A DNA stretch of 42,354 nucleotides from Ruminococcaceae bacterium UBA6855 (GTDB lineage: Bacteria > Bacillota > Clostridia > Oscillospirales > Acutalibacteraceae), in assembly GCA_002451755.1 (NCBI GenBank), contig DKDF01000113.1, forward strand, positions 1 to 42,354. The letters are read 5' to 3'. Of this stretch, positions 33,217 through 40,280 are shown one piece after another. The first letter of the stretch is position 1. The number at the start of each line of letters is the position of its first letter. Both the position numbers and the translations under genes were made by a program. The notes beneath the pieces are model-generated. The model was not told where the DNA came from. It worked only from the letters and a program-made list of their open reading frames with translations, and ran no database searches.

Positions 33217-33237
33217 TACACCGAGCGTTTCAGTCAA
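33208..33237 (-). promoter_or_regulatory. Promoter of lacZ
   Basis: On the minus strand TTGACT (33237-33232), 18-bp spacer, TAATAT (33213-33208). A 16-bp spacing to GATAAT is an alternative. Confidence 0.6.
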
Positions 33238-33251
33238 GAACGCAAAAGTAT

Positions 33252-33276
33252 AAAAAGCGGCGTGCGCCGCCTTTTT
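33252..33276 (-). terminator. Intrinsic terminator of the GH5-symporter-phosphohexomutase operon
   Basis: Minus strand AAAAAGGCGGC-GCAC-GCCGCTTTTT: GC-rich stem and T run, 22 nt after the phosphohexomutase stop. Confidence 0.85.
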
Positions 33277-33297
33277 GGGCTTTGCACGCCTTCTGCA

Positions 33298-34782
33298 TCA
33301 GTTCAGCTTGTCGTATTCTTTCAAAAATCCAGTCACATCGGCAAGCACCTTTTCCGTGCCGCCCTCTGTGTTGCTTTCAAGATTCAGAACGAGAATCGGA
33401 TCATGCACGCTCATGCGCAGCAGGAACCATCCGTCGCCGTTATCTTTATCGGTGTTTATTCTGATGCCCTCGTAGTTTATCTTCTCCGCCTGCCAGCCGT
33501 CGCGCTCTTCGGCGAGAGCTTTCAGGTCGGCTATGACTTTTTCGCCGTAGGACTTGAAATCTTCGAGGTCTATCTTGAACCTGCGTTCAAGCTCCTCCGC
33601 CGGCTCTTCGAGGTCTGAGATAAAGCTCTCAAGGCTGCCGCCGCTCTTTTTGAGCAGAGCCGCTTTTATAATCAGCTTCGTGACAAGGTACGCGCCGTCG
33701 TCGAGATAATAGTTCTCCCTGAACGCGGCATGGCCGGAGGTCTCTATCGCAAGCGGGCAGTCGATGCCCTCTTTATTGAGTTCTATTTGCTTGTTGATAA
33801 CATTCTTATAGCCGCGCTTGAATCTGATATGCTTGCCGCCGTGCGCCTCGATGAACTTCGTAAGTCCTGCGGAGGTTACGGAGTCGGTAACTATAACCGC
33901 GCCCGGCTCGTTTTCAAGTATAACAGCCGATATCATGGCGACAAGGCGGTTGCGGTTGAGTTCTCTTCCGTCCGAGAGAATGCAGCCCGCTCTGTCAACA
34001 TCGGTGTCGAAAACAATGCCGAAGTCGGCTTTCGTCTGCTTAACCCGCTCGGCGGCGCTGTCTATCATCACGGAAGACTCGGGGTTCGGCACATATACGG
34101 GGAAGTTGCCGTCCGGCTCGAGATTCATACTCGGCGAGACATCGGCACCCAGAGGAGCGAGGACTTCGGAAGCGTAGAAACCGCCCGCGCCGTTTCCGGC
34201 GTCTACCATTATTCTCATTCCCGCAAGCGGTTTGTCGGATTCGTCCGCGCCGATGCCTTTGCAGATAAGCGAGCGCAGGTGCGCGGCGTACTGCTTCATA
34301 TGGTCGCATGCGGTTATTTTGGCAGGAGCATCGCCAAGTTCAATATTCTCGGCTTTTTCAAGTATGTAAGCGATATCGGGCGAATCGAGTCCGCCGTCGA
34401 CGGTGAAAAATTTGAGTCCGTTCCTGTCACCCGGGTGGTGGCTCGCAGTCATCTGAACGGAGCCGTCGCAGGGCAGATCGAGCACAGCCATGAACATGGC
34501 GGGAGTGGAGCTGAGCGAACAGTCAATTATATTGACCCCGCGCAAAGCGAGTCCCCTGACAACCGCCGCACTTATACGCCCGGCCGAAAGGCGCGGGTCG
34601 TGACCGATGGCAACGGTGAGCTTATCCGCCGCCTTGCCTGTCTTTTCGCTGAGAAAATCCGCAAACGCCGCGCTCGCCTTTGAGATAAACCCGTCACTCA
34701 TATAGAGCGGCTCGTCGCCGTTTCCGATGCCTATTCCGCGGATATCCGTTCCGCTCTTGAACTTTTTATAGATGCCTGTCAT
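33298..34782 (-). CDS. Alpha-D-phosphohexomutase (phosphomannomutase/phosphoglucomutase)
   Basis: A 494-residue four-domain enzyme moving phosphate between C1 and C6 of hexose. Phospho-Ser114 lies in MTASHHPGDRNG, the metal loop DTDVDRAG has Asp259, Asp261 and Asp263, the sugar-binding loop is ETSGHAAF and the phosphate loop RMSVHDPI. The closest type is phosphomannomutase/phosphoglucomutase; specificity for glucose, mannose or hexosamine phosphates cannot be decided by eye. ATG 34782 follows GGGAGG. It ends the operon begun by GH5 and the symporter and could link sugar-1-phosphates to glycolysis. Confidence 0.92.
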   Translation of the reverse strand: MTGIYKKFKSGTDIRGIGIGNGDEPLYMSDGFISKASAAFADFLSEKTGKAADKLTVAIGHDPRLSAGRISAAVVRGLALRGVNIIDCSLSSTPAMFMAVLDLPCDGSVQMTASHHPGDRNGLKFFTVDGGLDSPDIAYILEKAENIELGDAPAKITACDHMKQYAAHLRSLICKGIGADESDKPLAGMRIMVDAGNGAGGFYASEVLAPLGADVSPSMNLEPDGNFPVYVPNPESSVMIDSAAERVKQTKADFGIVFDTDVDRAGCILSDGRELNRNRLVAMISAVILENEPGAVIVTDSVTSAGLTKFIEAHGGKHIRFKRGYKNVINKQIELNKEGIDCPLAIETSGHAAFRENYYLDDGAYLVTKLIIKAALLKKSGGSLESFISDLEEPAEELERRFKIDLEDFKSYGEKVIADLKALAEERDGWQAEKINYEGIRINTDKDNGDGWFLLRMSVHDPILVLNLESNTEGGTEKVLADVTGFLKEYDKLN

Positions 34783-34807
34783 ATCCGTTCCTCCCGTTTC
34801 TTCTGCG

Positions 34808-35140
34808 TCATTCGGCGCAGATATCGTTTTTGATTTTGCCGTAGGTCTTTTCGCCTATCCCGTCGACATTCGTTATCTCCCACGGATAGATAAACTCTCC
34901 GTGCTCCTCGCGGTAGCCAATAATATTTTCGGCTTTCTTTTCTCCGATGCCGTCGAGCGCGGTCAGCTCTTCTTCGTCGGCGGAGTTTATGTCTATCCCG
35001 CTGCCGTGCGAAGAAGTATATTGAATTATACTCCCGGCGCGGCCCGGAGAGAACCGCAGGGCGAATGCCGCAGATATTGCGGCGGCGAGCAAAATGAATG
35101 CGGACGCCGCAAGCAGAATTTCGTTTTTCGATCTGCTCAC
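34808..35140 (-). CDS. ComEA-like helix-hairpin-helix protein
   Basis: A 110-residue protein with one N-terminal membrane helix (about 8-30) and a tandem HhH region: GIDINSADEEELTALDGIGEKKAENIIGYREEHGEFIYPWEITNVDGIGEKTYGKIKNDI. This is the ComEA domain, which binds double-stranded DNA at the cell surface in competence. The start is GTG 35140 with GGAGGTGG 6 nt upstream; the open frame to 35218 has no site. No comEB, comEC or pilin genes are near; instead it lies between a sugar symporter and a phosphohexomutase on the same strand, 74 nt and 25 nt away. Confidence 0.87.
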   Translation of the reverse strand: MSRSKNEILLAASAFILLAAAISAAFALRFSPGRAGSIIQYTSSHGSGIDINSADEEELTALDGIGEKKAENIIGYREEHGEFIYPWEITNVDGIGEKTYGKIKNDICAE

Positions 35141-35214
35141 AGCGTCCACCTCCGGTAAATTATTGAATTTATTGTAACATATGGAAGACGGGATTTCAAC
35201 CTCGATATCCGCGG

Positions 35215-36834
35215 TCACTTTCTGTGCCGTTTCAGATATCGGGCGTTTTCGCGCTCAAAATCGAGCCCTTTTCTCTGGCATTTTTCTCTGAGCTTTCTTA
35301 TCCGTTCTTCCTCAGCCGCAGCCTTTGCCTCCTCTTCCTCGCGCTTCGCGGCTTCGACCGGGTCTATCCACTCTATGCCCGCCGCCTCTGCCTGCGCCTT
35401 TTTGCGCTCCATGAGTCCGGCGGTGACTTTTCCGAGCCCCTTTTCGACGGTTATGCACGCGACCATGACGGCGAGGATTATACCCGCGACCGCCTCGACT
35501 CCGACAAAGCACCATGTTATAGCGCGCTGGCACAGCTCGTTTTGAACATTATACACTCCCGCGCTGACTTCGACGGGCGCGGCGTAGCCTGTCTTTGCGA
35601 GCACCCAGTTGAACACGCCGCTCGAAATGCCGAAGCAGACAGTAGCAAGCACAGCATAGACCGAGCCGGACAGTCCGTCGACCCTGAAGCCGCGCTTATA
35701 CTCTATCGTGTCAAGAATATCGGCGAGCAGGGAGAGGAATATATACGATATCGGCACGCCGCCCATGTTTTTTATAAACTGACCGATGAGCACCACTATC
35801 ATATTTTTCGGCGAAACAAAGCAGATAAACGAGCCTATCGAATATATCACGAGTCCGACGGCGGTTATGTTTTTCTTGCCGAACTTCTTTGCAAGCGGCC
35901 AGATAATAAGCATACCTATACCCATCGGCAGACCGCCGAGCGCGGATACCATTGTCTGGGTTATGCCGTCGCTGTAAGTGCCGAGCACCCAGTTGCAGTA
36001 ATACGGCAAGGATATGTTCTTGAGCATATAGCAGAGATTATAGATGAGATAAAAGCTCATTATCAGCACCCAATATTTCTCCGTCACCATGGCTTTTATC
36101 TGCTGAGCGACCGAGACTTTTTTCTCCTCTATTCCCTCGTCCTCTTCGCTGACGCGCTCTTTTGTGAAGAAATAATAGAGCACTGTAGACGGCAGAGTGA
36201 GTGCGGCGAAGATGCTCATGACGAGCATCCATTTTATTTTGTCAACGCCGATGAGCGGCATTATAGCCATCGGGGAAATCAGCGCGACGATTATTCCCGA
36301 TCCCGCTATATTTGATATATTGTTGAACACGCTCAGCTGAGTGCGCTGGAGGGTGTTTCTCGACGCATTGGGCACCAGGAGATTGCTGCTGATAAAGAAC
36401 ATCGTATACGCCACGGCGCAATAGAAATTATACGAGAACATTATCCATATCATCTGCGCGTTGGCGCTCATATCGGGAATCAGAAAGAGCATAAGCCCCG
36501 ATATCATGAGCAGGGGCGCGGACATGAGAATATACGGGCGCAGCTTCCCCTGGCGCGTCTTTGTGCGGTCGATTAAGATTCCCATGAGGACATTCGTGAC
36601 TGCGTCTATGATTTTTGACACTATCGGGAAGATTATCAGAAACGCGCCGTTCCACCACGCCGTCGCGCCGAGCAGATCGGTATAATAGACATTGAGATAG
36701 GTCGAGACGATGGCGTTGAAAATAAACGGACCGAGCGGCGCGAAGAGATAGCCGAGCCACTTTTCGGTGTTTGATACATTGCGCGTAGTTATCCTGCTGT
36801 CAAGGCGGGGATTATCCCAAAATTTCATCTTCAT
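35215..36834 (-). CDS. GPH-family (MelB-like) sugar:cation symporter, second copy
   Basis: A 539-residue 12-helix transporter of the same family as 1424-2989 but only distantly similar to it. The hallmark loop reads KIIDAVTNVLMGILIDRTKTRQGKLRPYIL. TIEYKRGFRVDGLSGSVYAV is the second-half counterpart. The C-terminus has an unusual ~70-residue tail, very rich in Glu, Ala, Lys and Arg (EEEEAKAAAEEERIRKLREK), probably a cytoplasmic coiled coil. ATG 36834 overlaps the GH5 stop by ATGA, so transporter and hydrolase are made together. It should import the substrate or product of that GH5. Confidence 0.92.
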   Translation of the reverse strand: MKMKFWDNPRLDSRITTRNVSNTEKWLGYLFAPLGPFIFNAIVSTYLNVYYTDLLGATAWWNGAFLIIFPIVSKIIDAVTNVLMGILIDRTKTRQGKLRPYILMSAPLLMISGLMLFLIPDMSANAQMIWIMFSYNFYCAVAYTMFFISSNLLVPNASRNTLQRTQLSVFNNISNIAGSGIIVALISPMAIMPLIGVDKIKWMLVMSIFAALTLPSTVLYYFFTKERVSEEDEGIEEKKVSVAQQIKAMVTEKYWVLIMSFYLIYNLCYMLKNISLPYYCNWVLGTYSDGITQTMVSALGGLPMGIGMLIIWPLAKKFGKKNITAVGLVIYSIGSFICFVSPKNMIVVLIGQFIKNMGGVPISYIFLSLLADILDTIEYKRGFRVDGLSGSVYAVLATVCFGISSGVFNWVLAKTGYAAPVEVSAGVYNVQNELCQRAITWCFVGVEAVAGIILAVMVACITVEKGLGKVTAGLMERKKAQAEAAGIEWIDPVEAAKREEEEAKAAAEEERIRKLREKCQRKGLDFERENARYLKRHRK

Positions 36835-38303
36835 CGCTTTTTCCACCTGATTTCAACGGAATGTTCGCCTGCCTCAGTTCTGACGCTCAAAAGCTTCGCT
36901 CCGCCGTCGTATTCGGCTACGACCGACACTTCGCCGTCGCAGGAGATATCCGCTTGGGTATGAACATAGATTATGCTCTCGCCCGGGGCATCCGAGCGGT
37001 ATTTCAAATTAAACGTTCCGTTTTCGCGGTCGGTATGCATTGAAACAGGCTTGCCCGCGAGCGCGACAGGATAAGTGCGGCTGAGCATGAGCATCAAGGG
37101 CGAATCGAGATCGTCGCCGTGATAGTCCCAATAGAGCTGACCCCAGCCCATATCGTCGAAGAAATCGAGCAGTTCAAAAGCGTGCGGGAACCACGAAGTA
37201 TCTTTATTGTCGCTGCATCCGCCCCACTCGCCGACTATCACGGGCACATCGAGGCGCCTCTGCGTGTTCGCCATCTCGCCGAAGAAAGCTTTGACTCTGT
37301 CCGCGTTCGCGTATTTATAGAGCGGGGTGTCAACCGTCATATCATAAGAATGGGGGCCGTAGCACTGGAGCGGCTCGCGCTCGCCGTTTACGGTTATCGG
37401 CGGCACGGACTGGCTGACGCCGCCGTTGCACAGGAAGCTCTGTTCAATCATTATTATTCCGTTCGGCGTTATCTCGCGGATAGCGGCGGTGATTTTATTG
37501 AGGAACGGCGAATACTTTTTCAAATCGAATTCGCGCACGAGAGCGTCTATATTGCTCATGATATCGCGCACGACATTTCCGCCGACGCAGTCAAGCAGGG
37601 TCGGCATATCCTTTTTGATAAGCGATTTTGCGATAAGCCTGCGGTCAATTTTTTTGCTCGTCATGATCTCCTTGAGTGCGCAGCGCACGAGGGATATAAA
37701 CATTCTCTTGCTCTCCGAGCCGGGGAAAGGCTCGTTGAAGAGATCGAAGCCGAAGAGCGCTGGGCTGTCGCCGTAACCGCGGGCGAGCATCTGCCACAAA
37801 TCCGCAAATCTATCCTGCAATCCCCTGCCGCAGACCTTGTCGTTCTTCCAGAAATGGTCAAACGCGCTGTGAACCCATTTGCCCCAGAGATAGCCCTCTA
37901 TCCAGACAAATTTGTGCTCTTTCGGCGTGTTTCCGTCGGTCAGCGACGCCCATTCCGGCGCGCCGTCGCCCGCGCCGACTCCGCCATAGCCCGAGAACAA
38001 ATCCTGATGCATATCTATTAAAATATACACGCCGTATTTTTCGGCGAGGCTGAATATGCCGTCTATCGACTCGAGATAGCTCTCGTTATAGCATCCGGGC
38101 GAGGGTTCGAGATTCGCCCAGGTGACTGCAAGGCGGATGATATTGAACCCGTGCGCCGCGTATTTTTTGAAAAAGTCCTCGTCGAGGTCATAGCGGAAGC
38201 GGCGCTGTCCGAGCAGTTTGTCGTCGATATTCATGCCGTTGAAGAGGCGTATCCTGCCCTCGCCGTCGCGAAAGCGCATACCCTCGGTCAATATTTTGTC
38301 CAT
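36831..38303 (-). CDS. GH5 endoglycoceramidase-like glycoside hydrolase
   Basis: A 490-residue TIM-barrel enzyme. The segments FNIIRLAVTWANLEPSPG, LIDMHQDLFS, GLQDRFADLWQMLA and FDLFNEPFPG (acid/base Glu191) plus VIVGEWGG (nucleophile Glu359) match the endoglycoceramidase/glucocerebrosidase branch of GH5. The C-terminal TYPVALAGKPVSMHTDRENGTFNLKYR resembles that branch's beta-sandwich domain. Relatives cleave the bond between glucose and ceramide, or steryl or simple lipid glucosides. There is no signal peptide, which is unusual for endoglycoceramidases, so a small imported glucoside is also possible. ATG 38303 has GGGAGG 6 nt upstream. It heads the operon with a GPH symporter and faces a TetR regulator. 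Confidence 0.88.
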   Translation of the reverse strand: MDKILTEGMRFRDGEGRIRLFNGMNIDDKLLGQRRFRYDLDEDFFKKYAAHGFNIIRLAVTWANLEPSPGCYNESYLESIDGIFSLAEKYGVYILIDMHQDLFSGYGGVGAGDGAPEWASLTDGNTPKEHKFVWIEGYLWGKWVHSAFDHFWKNDKVCGRGLQDRFADLWQMLARGYGDSPALFGFDLFNEPFPGSESKRMFISLVRCALKEIMTSKKIDRRLIAKSLIKKDMPTLLDCVGGNVVRDIMSNIDALVREFDLKKYSPFLNKITAAIREITPNGIIMIEQSFLCNGGVSQSVPPITVNGEREPLQCYGPHSYDMTVDTPLYKYANADRVKAFFGEMANTQRRLDVPVIVGEWGGCSDNKDTSWFPHAFELLDFFDDMGWGQLYWDYHGDDLDSPLMLMLSRTYPVALAGKPVSMHTDRENGTFNLKYRSDAPGESIIYVHTQADISCDGEVSVVAEYDGGAKLLSVRTEAGEHSVEIRWKKR

Positions 38304-38364
38304 AGTTTTCCTCCCGACACGCAATAGATTTTTTAAACACGGTGTTGATTTTTCGTCTGATTTC

Positions 38365-38394
38365 ATTATACTTAAATTGGACAGAGAAATTCAA
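38365..38394 (-). promoter_or_regulatory. Promoter of the GH5-symporter operon
   Basis: On the minus strand TTGAAT (38394-38389), 18-bp spacer, TATAAT (38370-38365), about 60 nt before the GH5 ATG. Confidence 0.7.
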
Positions 38395-38418
38395 CCGATA
38401 AAAAACGCAAAGAGGAAA

Positions 38419-38453
38419 GATAATCGACAATTCTAATCAATCTGTTGATTATC
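38419..38453. promoter_or_regulatory. Operator-like inverted repeats between GH5 operon and tetR
   Basis: GATAATCGACA (38419-38429) and TGTTGATTATC (38443-38453) pair at 10 of 11 positions. A perfect inner dyad AATCAA-TCTG-TTGATT spans 38435-38450. It lies just ahead of the TetR start at 38466 and upstream of the GH5 -35, where the TetR protein would control both. Confidence 0.6.
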
Positions 38454-38465
38454 GCGGGTGTAGAA

Positions 38466-39002
38466 ATGAAAAACGACCACAGAGTGACCGTGACAAAAAA
38501 GATGATAACCGAAAGTTTTCTCGAACTGATAAAAGAAAAGCCCCTTGCCGCGATAACGGTCAAGGAGCTGTGCGAAAAGGCGCACATAAACCGCGCCACA
38601 TTTTATGCCCACTACGAAAACATCTATGATCTTGCGGACGAGATAAAGCGCGGATTTATCGGAAATATAGTCAACACAGTGACGGAATTTTCAAACGACG
38701 ACCCGCTCGGTGATATGATAAAAACAGTCTGCCGATGCATAGCGCAGAACAGAGATTCATGCGAGATAATCTTCGGCAGGAACGCCGACCCGGGGTTCGC
38801 CGAGCATATTGTCGAGCTCGTGCGCGGGAGATATATCACGCTTTGGAAAGAGTGCAGAGCCTGCGCCGACGAGGACATGGACATGATATATACTTTCGCC
38901 GCCTACGGCGGGCTTGCCGTTTTGCGCGCGTGGGTACAGAACGGGATGAAAGAGAGCCCCGAAAAGATAGCGAAGTTCATTGAAGAAAAAGTAATGCTGT
39001 AA
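38466..39002 (+). CDS. TetR/AcrR-family transcriptional regulator
   Basis: A 178-residue repressor-type protein. The N-terminal helix-turn-helix is clear: ESFLELIKEKPLAAITVKELCEKAHINRATFYAHYENIYDLADEI. The C-terminal ligand domain is diverse, with FGRNADPGFAEHIVELVRGRYITLWKECR. ATG 38466 begins the conserved region; an upstream TTG at 38445 has no site. It is divergent from the GH5-symporter operon and sits next to an inverted repeat, so it most likely controls that operon. The ligand is unknown. Confidence 0.9.
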   Translation: MKNDHRVTVTKKMITESFLELIKEKPLAAITVKELCEKAHINRATFYAHYENIYDLADEIKRGFIGNIVNTVTEFSNDDPLGDMIKTVCRCIAQNRDSCEIIFGRNADPGFAEHIVELVRGRYITLWKECRACADEDMDMIYTFAAYGGLAVLRAWVQNGMKESPEKIAKFIEEKVML

Positions 39003-39005
39003 TTT

Positions 39006-39039
39006 AAAAGGCATCCGAAATTTTGCTCGGATGCCTTTT
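39006..39039. terminator. Bidirectional terminator between tetR and the sialidase-fold gene
   Basis: AAAAGGCATCCGA (39006-39018) pairs perfectly with TCGGATGCCTTTT (39027-39039), giving T runs in both directions. Confidence 0.85.
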
Positions 39040-39043
39040 GCTA

Positions 39044-40276
39044 TTATTTTGCGAGTTCGTCCGTGTCGCGCGGGTTGATGCGCTTGGAGATTATATATGT
39101 CTTGTCGCTGCCGTCCGCGTTTTTCTCGCCGAAGCGGCCGTAGGACGAGGTGACCGCCGTGCCGTCGGGAAGCACGACATTGCCGCAATAGGCGGTGTCG
39201 GCGTTCGCTTCGATTTCAGGCTCGGGCTGACCATCGAGATAAGTGTGGGCTATCTTGATTCGATAGTCGCCCTCGGTGCCGTTTTTCAGGTCGTCGTAGC
39301 TGCCTATCCACGCTATCCAGCCCTCGCTGTACCAGTCGCCGTTATCGGAATGAAGCCTCACTTTTTCCGGGTCGCGTTCTATCGAGCGGAAGGTTATGAA
39401 CAGCCTGCCGTCTTTCAGATAATCCGCCTTGTGGCGCTCGCCGTTGAGAGCCGCAGGGGCGTGTACGGGTTCTGACCATGTTTTGCCCTCGTCGCGCGAA
39501 AATGAGATAAGCGAATTTTCTTTCTTCGTGTTCGAGCGCGAGATGAGGCAGAGCTCGTCGCCCGCTCCCCTGTCGCTGCGTATGACTTCGACCTCGCACA
39601 TATTCGAACGCAGTTCTATATCTCTGTGGGCGGCAAAATATTTCTCCGGCTCGCTCCACTGCACGCGCCCATCGGGAGTAAAGCTGAGAATGGTTTTGTA
39701 GTTATAGAAATTGCTGTCATGGAAGAAGCCCATCCATTTATCGACAAAATTGCCGTTCTCCTTGAGCCTTGTCAGCGAAGCCATGGCGACTATCGGGATA
39801 AGCTCATAGCCGTCGGCTCGCGAATAAAATGTCTCAAACTCGCTCCATGTTTCGCCCTCGTCGCATGAGACGGAGCAGTTGAAGCCGCCGGGGGTGTCCA
39901 TTCCGGGCCACTTGGAGTTGGCGGAAATGAGAATCAATTTATCCGGCGTGCCGTCCGAAAATTCGAGGCGGTAGACAGTCGGTGTCTCGAGCGATTTTTT
40001 CCACGACTCGGGCGGAGAGGCTATATTTTTTGTGTAGCTGCGCCCGCCGTCCGCGCTTATTTTATTGAGAACAGCGCCCTTGCCGTGACCGTGGGGATAT
40101 ACAGTAAGAATATCGCCGTTTTTGAGCAGGACGGAGTCGGGGTGGCCGAGATAGCTTTCGCTGTCATCGACCACGGTCTGATCATAGAGATAATCGTATT
40201 TTTCCGCTGTATTCTCCGGCTTTACGCTCAGATCAATCTGAGGGACGGTATAATTTTTGCCGATAAAATCATTCAT
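39044..40276 (-). CDS. Sialidase-fold (BNR/Asp-box) glycosidase-like protein
   Basis: A 410-residue six-bladed beta-propeller protein. Three Asp boxes are visible: SADGGRSYT (74-82), SCDEGETWS (137-145) and SRDEGKTWS (260-268). The N-terminal FRIP motif of true GH33 sialidases, whose Arg binds the carboxylate, is not present; candidate arginines are in ELRSNM and FITFRSIERD. It might be a sialidase relative or another propeller glycosidase. No signal peptide. ATG 40276 follows GGAG and sits 4 nt after the GH27 stop, so the two are cotranscribed and probably process one glycan. Confidence 0.82.
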   Translation of the reverse strand: MNDFIGKNYTVPQIDLSVKPENTAEKYDYLYDQTVVDDSESYLGHPDSVLLKNGDILTVYPHGHGKGAVLNKISADGGRSYTKNIASPPESWKKSLETPTVYRLEFSDGTPDKLILISANSKWPGMDTPGGFNCSVSCDEGETWSEFETFYSRADGYELIPIVAMASLTRLKENGNFVDKWMGFFHDSNFYNYKTILSFTPDGRVQWSEPEKYFAAHRDIELRSNMCEVEVIRSDRGAGDELCLISRSNTKKENSLISFSRDEGKTWSEPVHAPAALNGERHKADYLKDGRLFITFRSIERDPEKVRLHSDNGDWYSEGWIAWIGSYDDLKNGTEGDYRIKIAHTYLDGQPEPEIEANADTAYCGNVVLPDGTAVTSSYGRFGEKNADGSDKTYIISKRINPRDTDELAK

Positions 40277-40280
40277 AGTT

